Below, one piece after another: positions 7,954 through 16,238 of a stretch of DNA of 64,000 bases. The first letter of the stretch is position 1. Every line of letters begins with the position of its first letter. The stretch is from Wohlfahrtiimonas larvae_A (GTDB lineage: Bacteria; Pseudomonadota; Gammaproteobacteria; Cardiobacteriales; Wohlfahrtiimonadaceae). The stretch lies in the NCBI GenBank assembly GCA_040394195.1, contig JBEBSR010000002.1, positions 60,634 to 124,633 on the forward strand. The letters run 5' to 3'. The notes below the pieces were generated by a model. The model was not told the origin of the DNA, did not search any database, and saw nothing but the letters and a program-made list of their open reading frames with translations. The position numbers and the translations under genes were made by a program.

Positions 7954-8674
7954 GAAAGCGTTATACATCATCACAGGTGCATCAAAAGGCATTGGCGAAG
8001 CTTTGGCAAATCAATTAGAGCAAGATAGCAATAATGAAGTATTACGCTTAGCACGCACCAATCCAAAAGCATTACCAAACTTAATCACTGTAGATTTAAC
8101 GGATGAAACAGCAAGCGTTAAAGTGATGACAGATTGGTTAAACTCTCGTTTAGCTACAGCAACATCTGTGACTTTGATTAACAATGCGGGCACAGTTGAA
8201 CCAATGGGCGTTGTGGGTAAAATCAATACGAGCCAATTATCACAAGCTTTAATGCTCAATGTCGGTGCTGTGATTGCACTCACAAGCGCATTCGTTGAAT
8301 CAACAGACAATTTCAATGGTCAAAAATTTGTGATGAATATTTCATCTGGTGCAGGGCGCAATGCTTATGAAGGTTGGGGCGTTTATTGTGCAACTAAAGC
8401 AGCTGTTGATCGCTTCACAGAAGTGCTTGTGAAAGAGCAATTCATCAAAACAAATCCAGTGAAAGCTACCTCGATTGCACCGGGTATCATTGATACAGAT
8501 ATGCAATCCACAATTCGTAGTCATTCAGAAGAATATTTCCCGAATGTTGATCGATTCATCGGCTATAAAAATACAGGGAAATTAAGTTCGCCAGAAGCAA
8601 CCGCGGCAGCATTAATTAACTATTTACACTCAGAAAAAATGGGCACTTTGGCAATTACTGACATCAGAGATTAA
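7952..8674 (+). CDS. Short-chain dehydrogenase/reductase, benzil-reductase (YueD)-like
   Basis: 240 residues starting MKALYIITGASKGIGEALAN. The Rossmann motif TGASKGIG (residues 8-15), the NNAG motif and the YxxxK catalytic pair (WGVYCATKAA) with a preceding Ser in NISSGAGRNA are all present, so it should be an active classical SDR using NAD(P)H. Overall pattern, including APGIIDTDMQ near the C terminus, resembles Bacillus YueD-type (S)-benzoin-forming benzil reductases and sepiapterin reductases. The natural substrate is unknown. An ATG six bases upstream (7946) is only one base from the GGGAG, so I choose 7952. The start codon lies in a perfect hairpin, pointing to control at translation. 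Confidence 0.85.
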   Translation: MKALYIITGASKGIGEALANQLEQDSNNEVLRLARTNPKALPNLITVDLTDETASVKVMTDWLNSRLATATSVTLINNAGTVEPMGVVGKINTSQLSQALMLNVGAVIALTSAFVESTDNFNGQKFVMNISSGAGRNAYEGWGVYCATKAAVDRFTEVLVKEQFIKTNPVKATSIAPGIIDTDMQSTIRSHSEEYFPNVDRFIGYKNTGKLSSPEATAAALINYLHSEKMGTLAITDIRD

Positions 8675-8779
8675 AAAGTATTTGTATTTGTAATTTGTAC
8701 TTGCTATTTTGCTAAGGTTGCGTTTTTACACAGCGGGTTTATTTAACATTTTATACATTATTTTAGAGTAGAGATCTTT

Positions 8780-10018
8780 ATGAGTTTATTAGTGCAAAAA
8801 TTTGGTGGGTCATCGGTCGCAAACCTTGAAAGAATTCGTAACGTTGCTAATAAAATCAAAAAATTCAAAGACAAGGGAGATGATCTCATAATCGTTTTAT
8901 CAGCAATGTCTGGTGAAACAGATCGCTTACTCAATTTAGCTAAGTCTATTGACCAGTTTCCGAACCAACGTGAGATGGATGTAATTTTATCTACGGGCGA
9001 ACAAGTAACAGTTGCTTTATTGAGTATGACATTGAATGCAATGGGTATCAAAGCAAAATCGTACACGGGCGCGCAAGCTGGCATTTTGACAAATAATGTT
9101 CATACCAAAGCAAAAATCGAAAGCGTTGCAGAAGATCGAATTCGCAAGGATTTAGATGCAGGCTACGTTGTAGTTGTTGCAGGCTTCCAAGGCGTAACAG
9201 CAACAGGTGAAATCACTACTTTAGGCCGTGGTGGTTCAGATACAACAGCGGTTGCTTTGGCTGCACAATTTAAAGCAGATGAATGTCAAATCTATACAGA
9301 TGTGGATGGTGTTTATACAACTGACCCGAGAATTGAAAAGAAGGCAAGAAAATTAGATACGATCACTTTTGAAGAGATGCTTGAATTGGCAAGCTTAGGT
9401 TCAAAAGTATTACAAATTCGCTCAGTAGAATTAGCGGGAAAATATAACGTTCCTCTGCGTGTTTTATCTTCTTTATTAGAAGAACCAGGGGAAGGCACAT
9501 TAATTACGTTTGAAGAGAAGGATGAATACATGGAATCTGACATTATCACGGGCATTGCGCTCAATCGTGACGAAACACAAATTACTGTTTTGGGCGTGCC
9601 AGATACACCTGGAATTGCGTTTAATATTTTAGATGCTATTGGCCAAGAAAACATTGATGTTGACTTGATCGTACAAAACATCAGCGAAGATGGTACAACA
9701 GATTTCACCTTCACAGTGAATGCACCAGATTATGATCGTGCATTGATGATTACTCAGAAAGTTGCTGATTCAATGAAGGCAAGAAAAGTATTCGGTCGCA
9801 CTGATATTGCAAAACTATCTATCGTTGGCGTTGGTATGCGTTCAAATAGCGGTGTAGCAAGTAGAATGTTCCACGCTTTAGCACAAGAAGAAATCAACAT
9901 TTTGATGATCTCTACATCAGAAATCAAAGTTTCTGTGATCATTGAAAGCAAATATGCAGAGCTAGCAGTTCGTGTATTGCATGATGAATTCAATTTGCAT
10001 GCTGAATCAGAATCATAA
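8780..10018 (+). CDS. lysC: Aspartate kinase
   Basis: 412 residues. The N terminus MSLLVQKFGGSSVA carries the catalytic KFGGSS, followed by the amino-acid kinase fold with TTLGRGGSDTTAVALA (about 150-165) and two C-terminal ACT domains (about 265-400) that bind allosteric lysine/threonine. It phosphorylates aspartate, the first step toward lysine, threonine, methionine and diaminopimelate. A monofunctional enzyme: no homoserine dehydrogenase domain follows. At 9518-9522 an AAGGA lies seven bases before an in-frame ATG (9530, codon 251), the place where alpha2beta2 aspartokinases start a separate beta subunit. Only 105 bp separate it from the SDR gene, too short for a lysine riboswitch. A hairpin-plus-T8 terminator follows. 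Confidence 0.95.
   Translation: MSLLVQKFGGSSVANLERIRNVANKIKKFKDKGDDLIIVLSAMSGETDRLLNLAKSIDQFPNQREMDVILSTGEQVTVALLSMTLNAMGIKAKSYTGAQAGILTNNVHTKAKIESVAEDRIRKDLDAGYVVVVAGFQGVTATGEITTLGRGGSDTTAVALAAQFKADECQIYTDVDGVYTTDPRIEKKARKLDTITFEEMLELASLGSKVLQIRSVELAGKYNVPLRVLSSLLEEPGEGTLITFEEKDEYMESDIITGIALNRDETQITVLGVPDTPGIAFNILDAIGQENIDVDLIVQNISEDGTTDFTFTVNAPDYDRALMITQKVADSMKARKVFGRTDIAKLSIVGVGMRSNSGVASRMFHALAQEEINILMISTSEIKVSVIIESKYAELAVRVLHDEFNLHAESES
9518..9532 (+). promoter_or_regulatory. Internal ribosome binding site and start for aspartokinase beta subunit
   Basis: AAGGA (9518-9522), seven-base spacer, ATG (9530-9532), in frame with lysC at codon 251. The resulting 162-residue product (MESDIITGIAL onward) is exactly the ACT-domain half. 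Internally initiated beta subunits at this position are known for aspartokinases of Bacillus and Corynebacterium; here it is inferred from the site. Confidence 0.5.
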
Positions 10019-10037
10019 ATATTAAATGAATCAACAG

Positions 10038-10077
10038 GCACACTTTCCATTATAATTTGGTCAGTGTGCTTTTTTTT
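10038..10077 (+). terminator. Intrinsic terminator after lysC
   Basis: GCACACT (10038-10044) pairs with AGTGTGC (10063-10069) across an 18-base loop and is followed directly by eight T. It lies 20 bp after the lysC stop. Confidence 0.75.
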
Positions 10078-10110
10078 AACTTTCATTTAATCAAATCAAG
10101 TAGATATTCC

Positions 10111-11391
10111 ATGGCTTTCCTCAAAAATTATCTCTCTTCTTTAACCATCATCATCGGCATCATTATTGGTGGTTTGGTTGGCTACTTATTAGGCCCTGAA
10201 GGCATTTCATTGTCTCTCTTTGGCCACAGCTGGCAGTTCACTTCAGCATCTTTTAAGCCAATCGGACAAATATTCTTGAATATGATGTTTGTGACGATTG
10301 TGCCTTTAGTATTTTTCAGTATTACTTCATCTATCACTAAAACGAATCAAACAGCGCGTTTAAAGAAAATATTATTCAGTGCATTGTTTGTATTTGTCGG
10401 TACAGCAACAGTGATGGCGATTATTAGTTATTTTGGTTTCTTATGGTATGAGCCTGTGAAAGGTTTTAACTTACAAGAATTGATGGAATTATCAGGCAAA
10501 GCTGTAGAAGTTCAACCTGTGAGCTTGAGTGACATGTTTGTAAGAACATTAACTGCAGGTGATTTCTTGGATCTATTCAGAAGAAATAACTTATTAGCTT
10601 TGATCATCTTCTCGATTTTCTTAGGCATTTCCATTGTATTAGTGGGTGAAAAAGCAAAGCCAATCGCTGATTTATTAGAATCTGGCATGGAAGTAGTTTT
10701 AAAGCTCGTTAAAATCATCATGTACGCAGCGCCAGTTGGCTTGGGCTGTTACTTTGCAGATATTGTGGGCGAATTAGGCCCAAGAATTGTGGGTGCTTAT
10801 GCACAAGTGTTATTGCTTTATATTATTTTGACTGTTGTCGCGTTCTTTGGCTTAAATACAGTTTATGCGTGGTTAGCAGCAGGGAAGTCTGGCGTAAAAG
10901 CATTTTGGTCTACAGCATTAACACCAGCTTTGACGGCGATTGCAACCACATCAAGCGCCGCTTGTATTCCTGTGAACTTGATTGCAACGAAACAGATGAA
11001 TGTGCCGAATGATATTGCAGAAACGGTGATTCCTTTGGGTGCCAATACTCATAAAGACGGTTCTGTCATGGGCGGCGTTTTTAAAATTTTATTCTTACTC
11101 ACATTATTAGGCATTTCATTTGATACGCCGATGATGTTCTTAGCTGTGATATTAGTTGCATTACTTGTGGGCATCGTGATCGGTGCAATTCCAAGTGGTG
11201 GAATGACAGCAGAAGTTTTAATCTGTACTTTATTTGGTGTGCCCGTTGAATATGTTGGCATTATCTTGGTGATTAGTATTATCATCGATATCCCTGCAAC
11301 ACTTTTGAACTCCACAGGGAACAACGTTTGTGCTATGTTGATCACTCGAATGGTGGAAGGTAAAAATTGGATATTAAAGAAAGGAATATGA
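10111..11391 (+). CDS. Dicarboxylate/amino acid:cation symporter (DAACS family)
   Basis: 426 residues starting MAFLKNYLSSLTI, with about eight transmembrane helices and two re-entrant regions. The serine-rich re-entrant hairpin appears as AIATTSSAACIPVN and the cation/substrate-binding region as PLGANTHKDGSVMG, matching the GltP/DctA/SstT superfamily. Such proteins import glutamate, aspartate, C4-dicarboxylates or serine/threonine with Na+ or H+. The substrate cannot be fixed from these motifs. A longer frame opens at 10057, but that GTG lies inside the lysC terminator and encodes a non-family extension, so the ATG at 10111 is chosen although its Shine-Dalgarno is weak. Its TGA overlaps the next gene's ATG as ATGA. 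Confidence 0.9.
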   Translation: MAFLKNYLSSLTIIIGIIIGGLVGYLLGPEGISLSLFGHSWQFTSASFKPIGQIFLNMMFVTIVPLVFFSITSSITKTNQTARLKKILFSALFVFVGTATVMAIISYFGFLWYEPVKGFNLQELMELSGKAVEVQPVSLSDMFVRTLTAGDFLDLFRRNNLLALIIFSIFLGISIVLVGEKAKPIADLLESGMEVVLKLVKIIMYAAPVGLGCYFADIVGELGPRIVGAYAQVLLLYIILTVVAFFGLNTVYAWLAAGKSGVKAFWSTALTPALTAIATTSSAACIPVNLIATKQMNVPNDIAETVIPLGANTHKDGSVMGGVFKILFLLTLLGISFDTPMMFLAVILVALLVGIVIGAIPSGGMTAEVLICTLFGVPVEYVGIILVISIIIDIPATLLNSTGNNVCAMLITRMVEGKNWILKKGI

Positions 11392-11831
11392 ATATCATGA
11401 ATGAACAACGTTTACCTTATGCTTCATTATCAAAAGATGCATTTGCTGGGTTTCTGCAAGTGAAACAAGCCGTAGCAGCGAGCAATACATTGGATGATGT
11501 AATGATTGCTTTGTTGGAATTACGTGTTTCTTTAGTGAATGGTTGTAGTTATTGTGTACATTTACATTCAGAAGAATTGAAGAAACAGTCAATGCCTGAT
11601 AGATTCATTCATGAAGTTGCAGCATGGCAATGTAGTCGTCAATTTAGCGAAGAACAGCGTGCAGCATTAAATTGGGCAGATAGTTTGACGAATATTGGTC
11701 AAACACATGCGCCAGAAGAAAATTTTGCATTAGTGAAGGCATTTTATAGTGATGTTCAGATCAGTGATATGACAATGATCATCAGTAATATGAACGCGAT
11801 GAATCGTGTTGCCATTGCGATGCGCAGATAA
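11388..11831 (+). CDS. AhpD/carboxymuconolactone decarboxylase-family protein
   Basis: 147 residues. The redox motif NGCSYCVHLHSEEL (Cys53, Cys56, His60) is the AhpD-like C-x2-C-x3-H pattern of alkylhydroperoxidase-fold proteins, which reduce peroxides or serve as disulfide relays. The ATG at 11388 overlaps the symporter's stop as ATGA; an alternative ATG at 11397 (MNEQRLPYASLS) has better spacing to the AAGGA at 11381-11385 and agrees with the family start, so either could be used. Helix-rich and all cytoplasmic. Co-transcription with the symporter is likely; aroC follows after 25 bp. Peroxidase activity is inferred from the motif. Confidence 0.85.
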   Translation: MNIMNEQRLPYASLSKDAFAGFLQVKQAVAASNTLDDVMIALLELRVSLVNGCSYCVHLHSEELKKQSMPDRFIHEVAAWQCSRQFSEEQRAALNWADSLTNIGQTHAPEENFALVKAFYSDVQISDMTMIISNMNAMNRVAIAMRR

Positions 11832-11856
11832 GAATTTTTTAGATTAGAAGGTCATT

Positions 11857-12924
11857 ATGTCAGGAAACAGTATTGGTAAGTTATTTACCGTCTCAACGGC
11901 TGGCGAAAGCCATGGCCCAGGCTTGGTTGCCATCATTGATGGTTGCCCGCCAAACATTGAATTAACAGCGGAAGATTTACAAGTTGACTTGGATCGCCGT
12001 AAACCTGGTACTTCTCGCCACACAACTCAGCGCCGTGAAGCTGATTTGGTGGAAATTTTATCGGGCGTTTTTGAAGGCAAAACAACAGGCACGCCGATTG
12101 CCTTGTTGATTCGCAATGAAGATCAGCGTTCTAAAGATTATGGCAACATTGCCGATCAATTTAGACCAGGACATGCGGATTATACTTATCATGCTAAATA
12201 CGGCATTCGTGATTATCGTGGTGGTGGTCGCTCAAGTGCACGTGAAACTGCAATGCGAGTTGCTGCAGGTGCAATTGCAAAGAAAGTATTAGCAGAACAA
12301 TTTGGCGTAAAAATCTTTGGCTATTTATCGCAATTAGGCCCAAATAAACCTACAGCATTTGACCAATCAGTGATTGAAACAAATCCTTTCTTTTGGCCAT
12401 GCGAAGCTGATGTAGAAAATTTAGAAAACTACATGGATGCGCTCCGTAAATCTGGTGATTCAGTGGGTGCACAAGTGACTGTGATTGCTGAAAATGTTCC
12501 AGCAGGATTTGGTGAGCCAATCTTTGATCGTTTGGATGCAGAATTGGCTCATTCACTCATGAGTATCAATGCTGTGAAAGGTGTTGAGATCGGCGATGGC
12601 TTTGATTGTGTTGAAGCTTTAGGTACAGAATTCCGTGATGAAATCACAAGTGATAATGGCTTTTTAAGTAATCATGCAGGCGGAATTTTAGGAGGAATCT
12701 CCTCAGGACAGCCAATTATTGCTAAAATAGCATTGAAGCCAACATCAAGTTTGCGTTTAGAAGGACGTAGTGTGAATGTTCATGGCGAAGATGTGACGGT
12801 GGTAACGAAAGGCCGTCATGACCCTTGCGTCGGCATTCGTGCAACGCCCATTGCAGAAGCAATGATGGCGATTACATTGTTGGATCATGCACTTCGTCAT
12901 CGTGCACAAAATCAAAAATTTTAG
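11857..12924 (+). CDS. aroC: Chorismate synthase
   Basis: 355 residues. The three family signatures are visible: GESHGPGLVAIIDGCPP (residues 17-33), GGGRSSARETAMRVAAGAIA (about 124-143), and RHDPCVGIRATPIAEAM near the C terminus. It converts 5-enolpyruvylshikimate-3-phosphate to chorismate with reduced FMN, the last shikimate step supplying aromatic amino acids, folate and quinones. The start is preceded by GAAGG. It is followed after nine bases by hemB, whose ribosome binding site overlaps the intergenic gap, so the two are probably cotranscribed. Normal length, all key basic residues of the N-terminal FMN/substrate site (RRKPGTSRHTTQRREAD) in place. Confidence 0.97.
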   Translation: MSGNSIGKLFTVSTAGESHGPGLVAIIDGCPPNIELTAEDLQVDLDRRKPGTSRHTTQRREADLVEILSGVFEGKTTGTPIALLIRNEDQRSKDYGNIADQFRPGHADYTYHAKYGIRDYRGGGRSSARETAMRVAAGAIAKKVLAEQFGVKIFGYLSQLGPNKPTAFDQSVIETNPFFWPCEADVENLENYMDALRKSGDSVGAQVTVIAENVPAGFGEPIFDRLDAELAHSLMSINAVKGVEIGDGFDCVEALGTEFRDEITSDNGFLSNHAGGILGGISSGQPIIAKIALKPTSSLRLEGRSVNVHGEDVTVVTKGRHDPCVGIRATPIAEAMMAITLLDHALRHRAQNQKF

Positions 12925-12933
12925 GAGAAAAAC

Positions 12934-13938
12934 ATGACAACCGTTAATCCTTTGTATCGTCCTCGTCGTTTGCGTCGTAATACGGCGATTCGTCAATTGG
13001 TACAGGAGAACTTTTTTTCATTGAACGACTTAATTCACCCGATTTTCATCGAGGAAGGATTAACAGAAGCGATTCAGTTGAAAACATTACCGGGTGTTTA
13101 TCGTTATCCTGAGTCACAACTAGAAGCAGAAGTGAAAGAGCTTGCTGCGCTTGGCATTAAATACATCATGCCTTTTGGTATTTCTCATCATAAAGATTCT
13201 ATCGGTAGCGATACTTGGAATGATGAAGGTTTGTTGGCGCGTATGATCAAAACGATCCGTAAAGCAGCGCCAGATATGATCATCATTCCTGACATCTGTT
13301 TCTGTGAATATACAGATCATGGTCATTGTGGCGTTTTGTGTGAACATGGCCATGTGAACAATGATGAAACCATTGCAAACTTAGGCAAACAAGCTGTAAC
13401 AGCGGCAAGAGCAGGCGCAGATATGTTAGCGCCATCAGCAATGATGGACGGACAAATCACAGCGATTCGTGAAGCATTAGATGAAGCAGGCTTTGAACAT
13501 GTGAGCATTTTAGCGCATGCAATCAAATTCTCATCAGCGTTTTATGGTCCATTCAGAGAAGCTGTAAACTCAGAATTATCAGGCAATCGTAATGCTTACC
13601 AAGCGGATTATGCAAATGGTCGTTCTGCTATGATCGAAGCTGAATTGGATGAAGCAGAAGGTGCGGACATCTTGATGGTTAAACCAGGTACACCATATTT
13701 GGATTTGGTTGCGCGTTTACGTCAACAAACGAATTTACCTGTGGCTGTTTATCAAGTGGGCGGTGAATATGCGGCGATTAAATTTGCAGCATTGGCTGGC
13801 GCATTGGATGAAAAAGCAGTGGTTAAAGAAACAATGATCGGCTTTAAACGCGCTGGCGCGGATATCATCGTAAGTTACTACACAAAACAGATCGCAGAGT
13901 GGTTACGTGATGGCGAAATTGATAGCTTGAGTAAGTAA
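12934..13938 (+). CDS. hemB: Delta-aminolevulinic acid dehydratase (porphobilinogen synthase)
   Basis: 334 residues. The two active-site lysines are seen as Lys198 (HAIKFSSAFYGPFR) and Lys250 (LMVKPGTPYLD), and a metal-binding cysteine cluster appears in CFCEYTDHGHCGVLCEHGH, indicating a zinc-type enzyme. It condenses two 5-aminolevulinate molecules to porphobilinogen for heme synthesis in the cytoplasm. AGGAGA stands seven bases before the ATG. It lies nine bases after aroC; there is no metabolic link, so the pairing is probably just a shared transcript. A perfect 11-bp bidirectional terminator follows. Confidence 0.97.
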   Translation: MTTVNPLYRPRRLRRNTAIRQLVQENFFSLNDLIHPIFIEEGLTEAIQLKTLPGVYRYPESQLEAEVKELAALGIKYIMPFGISHHKDSIGSDTWNDEGLLARMIKTIRKAAPDMIIIPDICFCEYTDHGHCGVLCEHGHVNNDETIANLGKQAVTAARAGADMLAPSAMMDGQITAIREALDEAGFEHVSILAHAIKFSSAFYGPFREAVNSELSGNRNAYQADYANGRSAMIEAELDEAEGADILMVKPGTPYLDLVARLRQQTNLPVAVYQVGGEYAAIKFAALAGALDEKAVVKETMIGFKRAGADIIVSYYTKQIAEWLRDGEIDSLSK

Positions 13939-13960
13939 CTTTATTCAGCCATTAAAAGCG

Positions 13961-13987
13961 AAAAGCCCAATGTTTATTGGGCTTTTT
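13961..13987. terminator. Bidirectional terminator between hemB and exported protein A
   Basis: AAAAGCCCAAT (13961-13971), loop GTTT, ATTGGGCTTTT (13976-13986): a perfect 11-bp stem with T5 on the plus strand and T4 on the minus strand. It serves the two converging genes. Confidence 0.85.
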
Positions 13988-14008
13988 GTTGTTCATTTTT
14001 AAGTATGA

Positions 14009-15046
14009 TTAAAATAATGCTACTTCTATCTTGCCATCTATATATGTAAATATAGGATTGTATCGCAAAACATTTTTACCATATGCATTTTTCCAACGAA
14101 GTGGGGAGCTAATATTCATACCTTTTTGATTAAATCTGAATAGTTTTCCACCTGCATATAGCTCTAAATCATATTTATCTTCAGTTAAAGGCTCTGAAAT
14201 CCAAATATCTGAATTGATATTAAAAAATTCATCCAATACCTGATCAAATATAATTTCAAAATGCTCCTCGACATCGACGTTGTCAAACTTGGCTACATCA
14301 TTTGCACCAAAGTCAACCAATTGGCGAATCGCTTTTTTATCCTTATTTATAATTGCTGCGCGTATTTCATCATACTTTTGCCATAATTTTTGACGATTTT
14401 CTGGTGTATCTGTAAATGGTGTCGATTCATGCACCCAACGAAAAGGCTGATGATGATGCACATAGATGTTTCGGCTTGCCACAATTTTCTGTATGTCTTC
14501 ACCATCCGCATCTTTCAATGGGGGATAATCTTCTAATGTAATATTGTTACTGGTTAAAGTACCGTCAAGATTATAATTAGATTCTTCCACAGATAGAACA
14601 TAAGGATAAGGTGAATTAGAATCTTCTTTTGTTCTTTTATAAGTATAACGAATATTGCTTACTTCTTTAGTTTCTATTTCACCACTTTCAGGGCTCTGCA
14701 CCATAGCAACAATATCAATTTCGCAATAAGCACCTGAAGGATCATCAATATAATTACTTAGATTTATGCCTTTCATGGTTAGTACATTTTCGCCTTCATC
14801 CATATATATGCCGATTGAATCAATGAGACTAATTAGCTGAGGAACACCCTTTTGAACTATTTCAGTATTAAATAAATAAGCACCATTCAATTCTGCGCTA
14901 CAACCAATTTCATGTGCTTTAAACATCATTTGATACTGTACCTTTGTTAGTTGATTATTTTGATTTGCTTCTACAATTTGTAAGCTGAATAGCAAAAACA
15001 GTGCAAGGATAAGATTATTGTGAGTTTTTTTAAGAAGATTGATCAT
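14009..15046 (-). CDS. Exported protein A, paralogue of the gene at 17425-18465
   Basis: 345 residues from the ATG at 15046 (MINLLKKTHNN). Residues 1-30 form a typical Sec signal peptide with likely cleavage near VEANQ. Frame is open to 15124, but the extra 26 residues lack signal character and a ribosome binding site. The mature part is hydrophilic with paired cysteines in the first half (GCSAEL, AYCEID) and a conserved end reading SSPLRWKNAYGKNVLRYNPI. Roughly 60% of residues match protein B by eye, strongest in the C-terminal 150 residues. I do not know the family; a periplasmic or surface role is inferred from the signal peptide. It diverges from the RNA-ligase gene, 307 bp away. Confidence 0.7.
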   Translation of the reverse strand: MINLLKKTHNNLILALFLLFSLQIVEANQNNQLTKVQYQMMFKAHEIGCSAELNGAYLFNTEIVQKGVPQLISLIDSIGIYMDEGENVLTMKGINLSNYIDDPSGAYCEIDIVAMVQSPESGEIETKEVSNIRYTYKRTKEDSNSPYPYVLSVEESNYNLDGTLTSNNITLEDYPPLKDADGEDIQKIVASRNIYVHHHQPFRWVHESTPFTDTPENRQKLWQKYDEIRAAIINKDKKAIRQLVDFGANDVAKFDNVDVEEHFEIIFDQVLDEFFNINSDIWISEPLTEDKYDLELYAGGKLFRFNQKGMNISSPLRWKNAYGKNVLRYNPIFTYIDGKIEVALF

Positions 15047-15353
15047 AACTATATGTTTATTTATGTGATTTATGAAATATTGCTCAAGGATATCATTTTT
15101 AGAGATGCTATCCAAATTTGACAACCTGTCCCCAAATGTGAATAATGCGCACTCTTATTTATTCAACGTATCTTCACCAAGAAGAACCAACAAAAAAGGT
15201 GATACCAATGCTCGTGGCTTTAATCAACGCATAATACCGACAGCAATTTATTCAAATTGATTGTAAAAAATCTAATATCTATCGATACATTCAAATTTTA
15301 CGTTTGAAGGTGAATTGTTGTCATTTTTTATTCCATATCATTGGAGAATAAAT
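15047..15353. other. Divergent intergenic region before the RNA-repair genes
   Basis: 307 bp between two divergent starts. The left 70 bp belongs to the duplicated unit shared with 18466-18536. The rest holds no ORF with a ribosome binding site and no obvious terminator. Promoters for both directions must lie here, but I cannot single out convincing hexamers. A GGAGA Shine-Dalgarno for the ligase stands at 15342-15346. Confidence 0.6.
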
Positions 15354-16238
15354 ATGAGACACAATCATAATTCAGACGATTTTCAATCAGATTTCATCAA
15401 ATACCCACGCACAAAACATTTAGAAAGCTCGCGCCTGCAAGATGGCGATACAGATCATGATCAAGTAGCTTATCGAAGCTTAATCGGTCAATGGATCATT
15501 GTGGAAGAAAAGCTCGATGGCGGAAATGCTGCCATTAGTTTTTCCAAGCAAGGGGAATTGCGCTTGCAATCCCGCGGGCATTATTTAACAGGCGGCGGAC
15601 GAGAGCGCCAGTTTAATCTATTTAAACAATGGGCAGTTGCGCACGAGTTGTGGTTATTGGATCGATTGGAAGATCGTTATATTTTATTTGGGGAATGGTT
15701 ACATAAAAAGCACTCAATTTTTTATGATCATTTACCCCATTATTTCTGTGAGTTCGATATTTGGGATCGCAAGCAACAATGCTTTTTATCCACTTATGAA
15801 CGCGCATTATTATTAAAAGATGGCCCAGTTTTATCTGTGCCTGTGTTATATGCTGGCTTTGCACCGAAATCCTTAAAAGAATTATTGGAAAATGTGACGC
15901 AATCTTTAGCAAAAACAGCAGAATGCCAAACTGTGTTTGAGAGTATTGTGAAAAGGGAAGGCTTTGATTTGGCTCGCTCACAATCTCAATGTGATTCATC
16001 ATTATTGATGGAAGGTTTATATCTCAAAGTGGAAAACGCAAAAGAAACGATTGATCGTATTAAATGGGTTCGTCATGACTTTGTGCAAGCAATTATGGAT
16101 TCAAAACAACATCATGCTTTGCAGGATTTTATTCCAAATCAATTGCGAAACAGTGTAGATATTTTTGCACCACAAATCACAGAGTTTTGGCAACACAATG
16201 TTTCTATGGAGGAGTTTTTATGTCCTTGCTCACAGTAA
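15354..16238 (+). CDS. ATP-dependent RNA ligase (Rnl2-like nucleotidyltransferase)
   Basis: 294 residues. Nucleotidyltransferase motif I is EEKLDGGNAAISF, with Lys53 the expected AMP-accepting residue (KxDG). Motifs III/IIIa appear as YILFGEWL (109-116) and FCEFDIWD (131-138), motif IV as EGLYLKVE (220-227), and motif V as IKWVRHDF (236-243). This is the order in the T4 Rnl2/RNA_ligase family that seals 5'-phosphate to 3'-OH RNA ends. The ATG at 15354 has GGAGA eight bases upstream; 39 bases of open frame before it are ignored. Its last 19 bp overlap the HD/kinase gene, so the two are cotranslated and most likely act together in RNA repair. DNA ligase activity is less likely given the small size and motifs. 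Confidence 0.85.
   Translation: MRHNHNSDDFQSDFIKYPRTKHLESSRLQDGDTDHDQVAYRSLIGQWIIVEEKLDGGNAAISFSKQGELRLQSRGHYLTGGGRERQFNLFKQWAVAHELWLLDRLEDRYILFGEWLHKKHSIFYDHLPHYFCEFDIWDRKQQCFLSTYERALLLKDGPVLSVPVLYAGFAPKSLKELLENVTQSLAKTAECQTVFESIVKREGFDLARSQSQCDSSLLMEGLYLKVENAKETIDRIKWVRHDFVQAIMDSKQHHALQDFIPNQLRNSVDIFAPQITEFWQHNVSMEEFLCPCSQ

Larger units (their letters stand above)
13961..15117. repeat. Copy A of a 1.15-kb duplicated unit
   Basis: Contains the gene for exported protein A, its 3' terminator and about 70 bp of upstream DNA (15047-15117), all with matching counterparts in 17385-18536. Upstream sections align almost base for base (for example both carry GCTCAAGGATA and CATTTTT in register), so the duplication covered regulatory DNA as well as the gene. 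Confidence 0.75.

Noticed and set aside
8675..8779. Possible lysine riboswitch before lysC
   Set aside because: The gap is only 105 bp, shorter than a lysine aptamer, and no matching stems were seen.
15072..15260. 62-codon plus-strand ORF between the exported-protein gene and the RNA ligase gene
   Set aside because: No ribosome binding site, no recognisable motif, overlaps conserved upstream DNA of the duplicated unit and the start of the divergent gene; more likely chance.
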